Source of the DNA: an uncultured Odoribacter sp.
GTDB lineage: Bacteria; Bacteroidota; Bacteroidia; Bacteroidales; Marinifilaceae
Reading direction: 5' to 3'
NCBI GenBank assembly: GCA_905204385.1
Contig: CAJKZL010000151.1
Coordinates: 1 to 7,105, forward strand
Length of the DNA: 7,105 bases
Position numbers and translations under genes: made by a program. Positions 1-7,105 of the stretch are shown here, one piece after another (the stretch's first letter is position 1; each line of letters begins with the position of its first letter). Under the pieces are notes generated by a model. That model did not search any database. It saw nothing but the letters and a program-made list of their open reading frames with translations, and was not told where the DNA came from.

Positions 1-532
1 AGTGACGGATTTCCACAATCTGATTCGGGTCCAACCCGTTTGTGGGCTCATCCAGCACTACCAGTTCCGGTTTGTGGATTATGGCCTGAGCTATCCCCAC
101 CCGCTGCTGATATCCCCCGGAAAGATTTCGGATCAAACGGTTATTGAAATGCCGGATTTTACATTTATCCATTACCTCGTCGACAGCCATCCGCACCTCG
201 CGGGGAGGAATCTGCCGCAAGTGGGCGCAATAGGTCAGAAACTCCCGGACGGTCAGGTCTACCTGCAATGGAGGCTTCTGCGGCAGAAGCCCATTGTGCT
301 TCCGGGCTTCCACCGGATGCTCTCGCAGATTCACGCCTTTGATATATACCTCTCCTTCGGTAGGTTTCAATACCCCACACATAATGTTCATCGTAGTGGA
401 TTTACCTGCTCCGTTGGAACCCAACAAACCATACACTCCGTTTTTCGTAATCTCAAAATTAATGTCCCGGATAGCCCACTGTACCTGATACCGGTGCGAT
501 AAATGTCTTACGACAACAATCGATTCTTCCAT
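1..532 (-). CDS. ABC transporter ATP-binding protein, ABC-2/NatA/GldA-like (3' end cut by window edge)
   Basis: This is the cytoplasmic ATPase subunit of an ABC transporter; it binds and hydrolyses ATP to drive a membrane partner not present here. Reading the minus strand from the ATG at 532 gives 177 residues with no stop before the left edge. Visible motifs are Walker A GSNGAGKST (residues 38-46), a Q-loop in LLPQ (Gln85), the ABC signature LSGGYQQ (137-143), Walker B LVVLDEP (157-163) and D-loop GLDP (166-169). The H-loop and C-terminus lie outside the window. The order and wording (GLLGSNGAGKSTTMN, DEPTNGLDPNQ) resemble ABC-2 type, NatA- or GldA-like ATPases, which typically pair with a multi-span permease encoded next door. 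The start lies 22 bp after the stop of the FISUMP lipoprotein gene, so co-transcription is plausible. The ATPase assignment is firm; the transported substrate and direction are unknown. Confidence 0.95.
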   Translation of the reverse strand, partial: MEESIVVVRHLSHRYQVQWAIRDINFEITKNGVYGLLGSNGAGKSTTMNIMCGVLKPTEGEVYIKGVNLREHPVEARKHNGLLPQKPPLQVDLTVREFLTYCAHLRQIPPREVRMAVDEVMDKCKIRHFNNRLIRNLSGGYQQRVGIAQAIIHKPELVVLDEPTNGLDPNQIVEIRH

Positions 533-554
533 ATTTTCGTTATATCATTTATTA

Positions 555-1259
555 TTATTCTTCGTTGGCCTCTCTCACACAACGTACGTTCATCATCTTT
601 TCCGGGTGGGTACTGAAACGTCCCAGTTTCGGCGAACGATAACGGATTTGCCGATAGATACGGGCCTCTCCGACTAAAGCCTCATCCGGGGTCGACGACC
701 AGAAAAAAACATAGAATCCCATAAATTCCGGGGTATATGCAACTCCATATGTCAATTGATCGTAATCGAAAAAACCTCCAGGCATCAAATCCATGCCTGA
801 CTTCTGCTGTACTGTTTCACCCTGCCGGTCGCCCCGCCAATCCATTCGGTCAACCTCTTCCGGCGACATGCCCAAAGCTCGTTCCAGATACTGCCAATCC
901 TCATCTGTCGGTAATCGCCAGCCATCAGGTACGGCCGATTCTGCGGCAGCGAAATCATACCAATAACCGAACCGCTCAAAATTCCGTTTACGCTGCAGTT
1001 CCCTTTCCTGGGATGTTTGGTAACTTTCCACATACACTTCGTATTTCCCTTTTTCCGCTTCAGCCCTCAAATTCTCGGCCATCCATTCCAGCTTGCCGTA
1101 ACGTACCCATTTATAAACGTCCCCATCGCGCGGATCGGTGAATGTTCCCTGTCCAGTCGGCAATATTAGCACCGCCGCATTGTCCTGTTCCTCACTACAT
1201 GCCCCTAAAGCGAATAATAAAAAAACGCCCAGGCTCATCCGATATAATAAATTTTTCAT
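555..1259 (-). CDS. FISUMP-domain lipoprotein (Fibrobacter succinogenes major paralogous domain)
   Basis: A 234-residue exported lipoprotein of unknown molecular function. The N-terminus has a Lys-containing start, a hydrophobic stretch and a lipobox ALGAC, with the lipidated Cys at residue 21. The next residues, SEEQD, are acidic, as in the export signals that send Bacteroidetes lipoproteins to the cell surface. The rest fits the FISUMP pattern: DGDVYKWVRYG...WMAENLR (about 45-65), GYWYDFAAAES with PDGWRLPTDEDW (98-122), FWSSTPDE (186-193), and a terminal VRCVRE (225-230). Proteins of this family are abundant in Bacteroidetes and Fibrobacter and are often encoded near SusCD systems, but no activity has been clearly assigned. 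It sits between a SusCD-associated lipoprotein gene (86 bp upstream) and an ABC ATPase gene (22 bp downstream). The ATG at 1259 directly gives a proper signal peptide. The family call is strong; a surface ligand-binding role is inference. Confidence 0.88.
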   Translation of the reverse strand: MKNLLYRMSLGVFLLFALGACSEEQDNAAVLILPTGQGTFTDPRDGDVYKWVRYGKLEWMAENLRAEAEKGKYEVYVESYQTSQERELQRKRNFERFGYWYDFAAAESAVPDGWRLPTDEDWQYLERALGMSPEEVDRMDWRGDRQGETVQQKSGMDLMPGGFFDYDQLTYGVAYTPEFMGFYVFFWSSTPDEALVGEARIYRQIRYRSPKLGRFSTHPEKMMNVRCVREANEE

Positions 1260-1345
1260 ATGCTCGTCATTTTTAATGTCGGTATATCACTTCCATGTTT
1301 TCCATTTACTTATCATCGACTCAGCAAAGCTTCTACACTATGACG
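1260..1345 (-). other. 86-bp intergenic spacer in the lipoprotein operon with an imperfect inverted repeat
   Basis: This is the only gap in the window longer than 22 bp; it separates the metallohydrolase-like lipoprotein gene from the FISUMP gene. On the minus strand I found a TTTG but no matching Bacteroidetes -7 element (TAnnTTTG) at the expected spacing, so no promoter can be supported. A short imperfect inverted repeat at 1265-1281 (7-base arms with one mismatch, 3-base loop) ends five bases before the FISUMP start codon. It is too weak to call a terminator and has no GC-rich stem. It might slightly affect translation of the FISUMP gene, but that is a guess. Confidence 0.3.
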
Positions 1346-2293
1346 TTATAGCACTTTACTCAAATCGAAACCTATCGAAGCGATAATTTCTTTCAGAATA
1401 CGGTACTTATTCAGAACAATAGGAAATCCCGCATTTTCCTCCAGAAATTCTTCTTCATTGCCGGCTAAAAGGACCTTCAGATAATCCTCCAAGTCTTTCG
1501 CCCGGGTCGGAGAGGTAAGATATTCTTCATATTCGATGCTTCCGCTCAGGAACCCGAATTCACGTACATCGGGATTGTAATTCCATCCTTCGGCTTCCTC
1601 CCAATAGTCATAATACAAGTCTGCATCGTCTAAACCGTACAAGCCTGTATAGTATACGTAGAAAATCTCAGCCCATCGTGCATCGGCAGCAAACCGATTT
1701 GTAATCATCCCCTGTAAAATCGCTATTATAACCTCCTTCCGTTCTACGTCCGTCATTCCTCCGATATCTCCGGCCGAAAGAGCCAAACACCGATTGCCGG
1801 AAATATATCTCACATACTCCTCGGATAAATAGATCCCTGAGTCTTCCTCTCCCTGTTCATAACTAAAGGAAGTATTGTAAATGCTGTCTACCAATAACAC
1901 TGAATAAGTATAATTGTTTAGTGGCATCAAGGTCAGTAAATTGTTCTTTATAAATGACAAGGCATCTATTTTCCGGTAAAAAATATTAAGTAATCTGAAG
2001 ATCTGTATGTCCAGTCCCGCCGACGCTATACTATAGCTAAGATCCACCGTCTCAACGGCATAAACCGATTCTCCGTTTTGATCATAGCGAATCAGTTCTT
2101 TCCGCAGCGTATCATTGAACAAGAGATAACAGCCCGTTTCAGCCTTAAATTGCCGTCGTAAAACCGATTCTTCGTCCGAAGCACCCTCGGGCACATCGAA
2201 ATAGTCGACCCAGTCGGATGGTTTCAGAGGATCTTCTTTCCGGCAAGCCATACTCACCAGTATGAGCATACCGATATAAAACATTTTATTCAT
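1346..2293 (-). CDS. SusCD-associated lipoprotein, putative zinc-metallohydrolase-like but histidine-free (probable pseudoenzyme)
   Basis: A 315-residue predicted lipoprotein with lipobox SMAC (Cys17) followed by charged RKED, suggesting surface display. Its layout resembles the 'substrate import-associated zinc metallohydrolase lipoprotein' family (Peptidase_Mx1-like), whose genes commonly follow susC-susD. It shows an early block FKAETGCYLLFNDTLRKE (49-66), a central helix after a DVERKE segment (182-187), an aromatic-rich stretch around 207-238, then REFGFLSGS (244-252), KDLEDYLKVLL (266-276) and a C-terminal FPIVLNKYRILKE helix. Family members carry HExxH in the central helix; here that region reads EVIIAILQGMITNRF, and the whole protein has no histidine, so zinc hydrolysis of the usual kind is not expected. 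I place the start at the ATG at 2293. A TTG at 2305 is also in frame and would overlap susD by 4 bp, but the ATG gives a compact, standard signal peptide. It could instead be a ligand-binding protein from an unrelated family. Family assignment is moderate; lipoprotein status is strong. Confidence 0.72.
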   Translation of the reverse strand: MNKMFYIGMLILVSMACRKEDPLKPSDWVDYFDVPEGASDEESVLRRQFKAETGCYLLFNDTLRKELIRYDQNGESVYAVETVDLSYSIASAGLDIQIFRLLNIFYRKIDALSFIKNNLLTLMPLNNYTYSVLLVDSIYNTSFSYEQGEEDSGIYLSEEYVRYISGNRCLALSAGDIGGMTDVERKEVIIAILQGMITNRFAADARWAEIFYVYYTGLYGLDDADLYYDYWEEAEGWNYNPDVREFGFLSGSIEYEEYLTSPTRAKDLEDYLKVLLAGNEEEFLEENAGFPIVLNKYRILKEIIASIGFDLSKVL

Positions 2294-2301
2294 TTCGCTA
2301 T

Positions 2302-3789
2302 TCAATTATAAGTAATAGTTTCTACCACCCCTCGCGGATTGCGGGGATTATCGGTAATTTCATCGTCATAAGCACGCACCTCTTTGGGGATCGGAAGCGT
2401 ATAAGCAGGATCACCCGGCTTTAATTCGTACACAAAAGTCTGTACCGGCATGTCATCGCCGTCAAAAGTAGTGTAAGTATGCCGGATAGTTTTTTCCCAT
2501 GGGTAATTTCCATCCACCCCATAACGACGCAAATCGAACCAGCGATGTCCCTCAAAACAAAGCTCCCGGAAACGTTCGTTGCGGATATCCTGAATCAGTA
2601 CACTGCCCGTAGAAGTTATTTCGTAACCGGTTCCCGATTGAAAACGGTTTTTGCGTAAAGTGTTCAGAGCCGAACGCGCTCCCGCTTCGTCATTTTGATG
2701 AAAACAGGCTTCTGCCAGGTTCAGGTAAGCTTCGGCTGTACGCAAAACATAAATATCCGACACTTCCGACTGATAAGCAACATACTTATTGCAGGGATAA
2801 TACGGCGGATATTTCGTGTCAAAGAAACGATCCGAACGAAGATCGTTCACCGCATAAGCACCCAACAAATCGGATGAAGCACTGTAATCTTTGGTTCTCA
2901 TGGAATACCTGTCATCTGTCATCCCGTTAGCTCCGGTTGAAAAAATGATCTCAGCACATCGGGGGGTCAAGAAATTATCTCCGTCGAACGTATTCAAATC
3001 GACCAGTTTATCATTCCGTTCGAGTACTTCCCTTGCATAATACCCTGCCTGCTCCCAATTGCACATATACAAATGCACGCGACTCTGTAATAAATAAACA
3101 GCGGTCAGGTTTGCCCGGTAAATGGATTTCGGAGCAACTTCCGACAAACTTTTCTCAGCCTCGTTCAAATCGTCCAATACCTGTTCATATACTTCTTGCA
3201 CCGAATTACGGATATATTTCTTATCCTCGATATATTCCGTTAATTTCAGGGGTACAGCAGGATCTACGGAAGCCGTAGCAGCCTTATAAGGCTTACCGTA
3301 CAAATTGGCCAACCAGAAATAATAGGCTCCCCGGAGAAAATAAGCTTCTCCACGTACCCGTGCAATCTCCTTTCTCTCTAAATCGTTCGTACCCTCATAA
3401 TTGCCGATCTCCGCCAACACCATGTTGGTCACATTGATATGCTCATACAAACGATTCCAGTCGTCGTTTTCCGATCCGGTCACCAGATTGTCGAAGCCGA
3501 GATCTACTCGTTCCTGCCAGGTGTAATAACCGAAATACCGGTCTCTGATCCCGGAATATCCCCCTAAGCCGGTACCGGCGATATTCTCCTGCACATCATC
3601 CGACATCAAATGAAGATAGGGACAATACAGAGCGGTTCCGCCGAACTTCAGATATCCGCTTCCCAGCAATAGCTCGTCCAGGTCGGTATACGAACGTACA
3701 TAGGCCAGATCCTGGGAATATTCTTTTAAAAAGCCGGAACAGGATATTGTCGACAATATCAACGCTCCGATTATATATTTTCTTATCAT
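2302..3789 (-). CDS. SusD/RagB family nutrient-binding outer membrane lipoprotein
   Basis: A 495-residue surface lipoprotein expected to form the lid of the SusC channel encoded just upstream and to capture the substrate. The signal peptide ends in lipobox STISC (Cys17), followed by the SusD-typical FLKEYSQD. The N-terminal SusD-like region contains the TPR-type helix RGEAYFLRGAYYFWLANLYG (146-165) and SVQEVYEQVLDDLNEAEKSL (196-215). The C-terminal SusD region has LRTAEAYLNLAEAC (349-362), the hallmark IRNERFRELCFEGHRWFDLR (402-421) and a late LPIPKEV (465-471). The length is slightly below the 500-600 residues common in the family, but all blocks are present. The ATG at 3789 lies 11 bp after the susC stop, the usual tight coupling. 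The substrate cannot be read from sequence because SusD binding sites vary greatly; no degrading enzyme is visible nearby to suggest one. Confidence 0.97.
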   Translation of the reverse strand: MIRKYIIGALILSTISCSGFLKEYSQDLAYVRSYTDLDELLLGSGYLKFGGTALYCPYLHLMSDDVQENIAGTGLGGYSGIRDRYFGYYTWQERVDLGFDNLVTGSENDDWNRLYEHINVTNMVLAEIGNYEGTNDLERKEIARVRGEAYFLRGAYYFWLANLYGKPYKAATASVDPAVPLKLTEYIEDKKYIRNSVQEVYEQVLDDLNEAEKSLSEVAPKSIYRANLTAVYLLQSRVHLYMCNWEQAGYYAREVLERNDKLVDLNTFDGDNFLTPRCAEIIFSTGANGMTDDRYSMRTKDYSASSDLLGAYAVNDLRSDRFFDTKYPPYYPCNKYVAYQSEVSDIYVLRTAEAYLNLAEACFHQNDEAGARSALNTLRKNRFQSGTGYEITSTGSVLIQDIRNERFRELCFEGHRWFDLRRYGVDGNYPWEKTIRHTYTTFDGDDMPVQTFVYELKPGDPAYTLPIPKEVRAYDDEITDNPRNPRGVVETITYN

Positions 3790-3800
3790 AATTTGTTCTT

Positions 3801-6800
3801 TTAAAATGCGACGTTAAGGCCCAGTGAAAATGTAGGACGTTCAGAAAGTTGTATTTGTGTAAACCCCGACTGCACAGGAGTCTGTCCATGCAGTTTTCTC
3901 GAACACACCGTAAAAAGATTCGTAGCCGAGGCGGTTACCGATAGCATATTTATTCCTGTTCTTTTCAGGTATTTCCCAGGGACATCGTAGGTCAGACCGA
4001 TATTCTGACATTGCAGGTAATTGCCGTTCACCACCCTTTGGTCGCCGTAGTCATACATATCCCAGGCATTCTCAGCCAACAGAACATCATTCCCGACTTC
4101 CACCCGGGAATTATAATAACGGGATATCGCCGAATTACCGTTTATCAAAGCGGGAATAATCGTATGGCGTTCATCGCCTGCATAGCGCCATCTATCCAGC
4201 AGTTCTTTATTGACATTATTCAGTACATTAAAATTAACCCCGTCTTCAAACATACGGAATAGCCGTACTTTTGATCCCAGACTATAGGTAAATGACATAT
4301 TCAATCTCAGGCTTTTATATCGGAAAGAAGTGTTCAGTCCTCCCTGAATTTTCGGATCCCGTTGCCCCGAAGGAGTCAGCACAGTAGTATATACATCATA
4401 CTTACTCATACTATTGAAGATCTCTTTCCTTTCCAATAAATTATCAAACATCGGGCCACCATCCTCAGGATTCAAACCCATAAAACGGTAGGAATAGAAG
4501 GTGCCCACAGCATGGTCCTTAGTCAAGGCATTACCGGAAAGGAAATCACCGAGCTCATACTGTTCGGCTCCCGGCTGTGTGTTCATTTCATTGAAGACAC
4601 GCGACAGTGACGTCGACACTGTCCAGCGGAAATCCGACGTAGAAATCGGCGAGGCCGTCAGGTCGACACTGAAACCGCTGTTTCGGATTTCCCCGGAATT
4701 AATCACATAGGTTTGCTGTCCATTGACGGAAGAAATGGTTTTATTCATAAAAGCATCCTTCGTCAGTTTATAATAATAAGCACCGTTCACTTGCACAGCA
4801 TCATGAAACAATCCGAAGTCCAAACCGATGTTGAACGAACTGGTTTTCTCCCATTTCAATCCCGGATTGGGATATACCTGCACTTGCGATACCAACTCAT
4901 TATAATGAGCATCGGTAGGCAGCTTTTTCAAGATCATCACAGGCGATTGTCCGTCCAGCATATTTCCTTGATATCCGTACGACAACCGCAAAGCTAAATT
5001 ACTCATCCAGCGCGAATTCATTCCGGTATGTTCGGAAATATTATAAGAACCGGACACCGACCAAATGGGCAATAATTTTTCATTACTCCGGCTACCGAAT
5101 TGATTAGAGCCGTCGATACGGGTATTGGCATTCAGTGTAAAATAATTACGGAGACTATAAGACAATGAAAAATAAGCTGAAATCATATTGGATAAACCAT
5201 CCACGACAAAAGGCTGGTTGCCCGTAATCCATTGTTTATACTGGGGATAATCGTCCAGATTGATATTCGTAGCGAACTGCTTACCGCGATCTTCATAATA
5301 TCCGCGGTCCGTGCGGGAGTAGCCGTTCACCCGGGTCGAACTCGCCTCATACCCCAGATTGGCTACCACATTATGCTGAAGATCGCTGCCGAACGTTTTG
5401 CTGGCGTCAATTTGCAAACGTCCGGTATACGAATTATTGCGCGTATAGCTTTTATTGAGTTCTCCTCCGAAAGGACAAGCCGAAGAGGTATTCGGCCCCT
5501 TAGGAGCTTCTACTCCATAATCCGACCGCCGTAGTTCGGCAATATAATTGGTCCTGTCACCCCAATAATCCTCCAGTTCCGTCGAAGAAGTCTGATATGA
5601 AAGAACAGCCCGGACATTCAGCCAATCGGCAACCTTATAATTCAGATTGACATTCAGTGAAATCCCCGAACCTTCTTGCTGCATACCGCTGTTTTCCAAT
5701 TCATTCAAGATATTATAATTGAAACTGTCGTTATCCTTTCTATAATAAAAATACCCTTCTTTTTCATAAGCGGGAATAGCGCGGCTACTAGTATAGGCAT
5801 AGTCCACGGGCGCGATGGAAGACTGTTGATAATGCCGTTTGCTCACATTGCCCAACAGCGACAGCGAAGCCGTAAAACGTTCGGAAAAATAAGCATCGAG
5901 ATTAAGATTGGCCGTATACCGTTCATTATCGGCTCCCCGGATGACATCGTTCTCCTTATTGTAACCGATTGAAGCATAATAGCGCATTTGTCGGCTTCCT
6001 CCGGAGATACTCAAAGTATGCTGATGCGAGAATACGTCTTTTGTCAGCAAATCGAACCAATCCGTATTCATCGTTTCCAACTCCCGTAGTCCGCTTTCAA
6101 ACTCTCCGCGAGTAATCTCCCCCCGATACAACCGTGCCAGCATTCCTTCGTATCCCAATTCCGGCATTCCGGTCGGAAATACATGATGAGATTCCGCCAA
6201 TTCCTTAGAAAATCCGATCCTTTCTTTCGAATTCATGACATTGATTTTCCGGTCCGTATACCGGGGTCGCATTTTAAAGGTTCCCGTCACATTATAACGG
6301 ACTTGCAGCTCTCCGACCTGGCCTTTTTTGGTAGTAATAACGATCACCCCGTTGGCAGCCCTCGATCCGTAAAGAGCAGTAGCCGATGCATCTTTCAGGA
6401 TGTCGATCCGGTCGATGTCCTGGGGGTTCAGGCCAGAGATTGCATTACCGATGCGGTTGATATAATCCGGATCGTTCACCTCCTCCGCAGGTATGGGCAC
6501 AGGATCATTGACAATGATACCGTCCACCACCCAAAGCGGTTCACGATTACCGATCAAGGTAGAGGTGCCCCGGATACGAATGCGGGGCACTACGCCAACT
6601 TCGCCCGAATTGGTCATTAACATCATATCCGGTACGCGCCCTTGTAACATCTGATCGATCGAATTTACACCGGGGATCATAATGTCTTCAGCCCTTACCG
6701 AAGTGACGGCACTGGTTAGTTTCTTCTTGTCGATCACCTGATAACCCGTCACCACCACCTCATCCATATGTACATGATCTTCTTCCAGCACCACCGTCAT

Positions 6801-7105
6801 AAAATTCTGTCCGGTATAATTCATTCTCTTCGTTTTCATACCGATAAAAGAAAACTCCAATACAATAGGTCGTCCGTCGATAAAAGAAAGCTGAAAATTT
6901 CCTTCCGCATCCGTAGCCGTACCCCAGGCATGCCCTTGTACAACAACAGTCACGCCTGGCAATGGATCACCCTTGCGGCTTACCACTTTTCCCTTTACCT
7001 GGACCGGCTTCTGTTCGTCCTGACACTTACGGATAATGATCAGGTCATTTTCTATCTCATACGATAAACCGGTATTTAACAAGCTATAATCCAATATTTC
7101 TTTGA
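3801..7105 (-). CDS. SusC/RagA family TonB-linked outer membrane receptor with STN domain (5' end cut by window edge)
   Basis: This TonB-dependent outer-membrane channel pairs with the SusD downstream and imports a ligand into the periplasm using TonB/ExbBD energy. The frame stays open to the right edge, giving 1100 visible residues. The first ~25 (KEILDYSLLNTGLSYEIEND, then LIIIRK) are the end of an STN domain. A carboxypeptidase-regulatory-like domain follows (about 34-108, with VKGKVVSRKGDPLPGVTV and GTATDAEGNFQLS), then the TonB-box-like DEVVVTGY (114-121). The plug (about 125-260) contains IRIRGTSTL, PLWVVDGI and the SusC signature LKDASATALYGSRAANGVIV (236-255). The remainder is a beta-barrel ending in NVAF, with the terminal Phe usual for outer-membrane proteins. 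A TTG at 7094 could be mistaken for a start, but it falls inside the STN fold and leaves no signal peptide, so the true start lies outside. The STN domain implies signalling to a FecR-like anti-sigma factor and ECF sigma factor, usually encoded upstream. The ligand is unknown. Confidence 0.97.
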   Translation of the reverse strand, partial: KEILDYSLLNTGLSYEIENDLIIIRKCQDEQKPVQVKGKVVSRKGDPLPGVTVVVQGHAWGTATDAEGNFQLSFIDGRPIVLEFSFIGMKTKRMNYTGQNFMTVVLEEDHVHMDEVVVTGYQVIDKKKLTSAVTSVRAEDIMIPGVNSIDQMLQGRVPDMMLMTNSGEVGVVPRIRIRGTSTLIGNREPLWVVDGIIVNDPVPIPAEEVNDPDYINRIGNAISGLNPQDIDRIDILKDASATALYGSRAANGVIVITTKKGQVGELQVRYNVTGTFKMRPRYTDRKINVMNSKERIGFSKELAESHHVFPTGMPELGYEGMLARLYRGEITRGEFESGLRELETMNTDWFDLLTKDVFSHQHTLSISGGSRQMRYYASIGYNKENDVIRGADNERYTANLNLDAYFSERFTASLSLLGNVSKRHYQQSSIAPVDYAYTSSRAIPAYEKEGYFYYRKDNDSFNYNILNELENSGMQQEGSGISLNVNLNYKVADWLNVRAVLSYQTSSTELEDYWGDRTNYIAELRRSDYGVEAPKGPNTSSACPFGGELNKSYTRNNSYTGRLQIDASKTFGSDLQHNVVANLGYEASSTRVNGYSRTDRGYYEDRGKQFATNINLDDYPQYKQWITGNQPFVVDGLSNMISAYFSLSYSLRNYFTLNANTRIDGSNQFGSRSNEKLLPIWSVSGSYNISEHTGMNSRWMSNLALRLSYGYQGNMLDGQSPVMILKKLPTDAHYNELVSQVQVYPNPGLKWEKTSSFNIGLDFGLFHDAVQVNGAYYYKLTKDAFMNKTISSVNGQQTYVINSGEIRNSGFSVDLTASPISTSDFRWTVSTSLSRVFNEMNTQPGAEQYELGDFLSGNALTKDHAVGTFYSYRFMGLNPEDGGPMFDNLLERKEIFNSMSKYDVYTTVLTPSGQRDPKIQGGLNTSFRYKSLRLNMSFTYSLGSKVRLFRMFEDGVNFNVLNNVNKELLDRWRYAGDERHTIIPALINGNSAISRYYNSRVEVGNDVLLAENAWDMYDYGDQRVVNGNYLQCQNIGLTYDVPGKYLKRTGINMLSVTASATNLFTVCSRKLHGQTPVQSGFTQIQLSERPTFSLGLNVAF

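Noticed and set aside
2..502. Plus-strand open frame of 166 codons at the left edge
   Set aside because: It is the antisense shadow of the ABC ATPase gene, whose Walker A, signature and Walker B motifs are read clearly on the minus strand. The plus-strand product shows no recognisable domain.
737..1141. Plus-strand open frame of 134 codons
   Set aside because: It lies wholly inside the FISUMP lipoprotein gene on the opposite strand, which has a lipobox and family motifs. The plus-strand product is low in recognisable structure.
1300..1332. Possible Bacteroidetes promoter (TTTG on the minus strand) before the FISUMP gene
   Set aside because: No TAnnTTTG element occurs at the expected distance downstream of the TTTG, so the match is no better than chance.
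1373..1386. Short perfect inverted repeat (TATCG-AAG-CGATA) as a possible terminator
   Set aside because: It lies within the coding end of the histidine-free lipoprotein gene, has only 5-base arms and is not followed by a T-run in the direction of transcription.
6183..6620. Plus-strand open frame of 145 codons
   Set aside because: It is antisense to the plug domain of SusC, where the conserved SusC signature is encoded. Several similar plus-strand frames across 4011-7067 were discarded for the same reason.
7092..7094. TTG as the start codon of the SusC gene
   Set aside because: The frame remains open upstream, the encoded residues on both sides fit one STN domain, and starting here would give an outer-membrane protein without a signal peptide.

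Overview
The window looks like chromosomal DNA from a member of the Bacteroidales. The evidence is a SusC/SusD outer-membrane import pair followed by signal-peptidase-II lipoproteins, and gene starts without strong Shine-Dalgarno sequences. The SusC style (STN domain, then carboxypeptidase-regulatory-like domain, then TonB box and plug) and the companion lipoproteins would suit Bacteroides, Parabacteroides or Odoribacteraceae such as Butyricimonas/Odoribacter. I cannot fix the genus from sequence alone.

All five genes lie on the minus strand, so transcription runs from the right edge to the left. In order they are: (1) the 3' part, nearly the whole gene, of a SusC/RagA TonB-dependent receptor (3801-7105), cut at its 5' end inside the STN domain; (2) a SusD/RagB lipoprotein (2302-3789), 11 bp downstream; (3) a lipoprotein that looks like a SusCD-associated 'substrate import zinc metallohydrolase' but contains no histidine at all (1346-2293), 8 bp after the susD stop; (4) a FISUMP-domain lipoprotein (555-1259), after an 86-bp spacer; (5) the first 177 codons of an ABC transporter ATPase (1-532), 22 bp further on and running off the left edge. 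Coding density is very high, with no stretch above 300 bases lacking a gene. I saw no RNA genes, mobile elements, CRISPR arrays or convincing terminators.

The expected working model is as follows. SusC forms a TonB-driven outer-membrane channel capped by SusD, and the two further lipoproteins are probably accessory proteins that bind or present the ligand. The remnant STN domain implies control by an anti-sigma/ECF-sigma pair, which would normally be encoded upstream of susC, beyond the right edge. No glycoside hydrolase, polysaccharide lyase or sulfatase is visible, so the substrate cannot be named. The ABC ATPase belongs to the ABC-2/NatA/GldA-like group, whose known members mostly act in export or membrane remodelling, so its link to the import genes is positional only.

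The most notable point is the third gene: it keeps the general layout of a metallohydrolase family but has lost every possible histidine zinc ligand.
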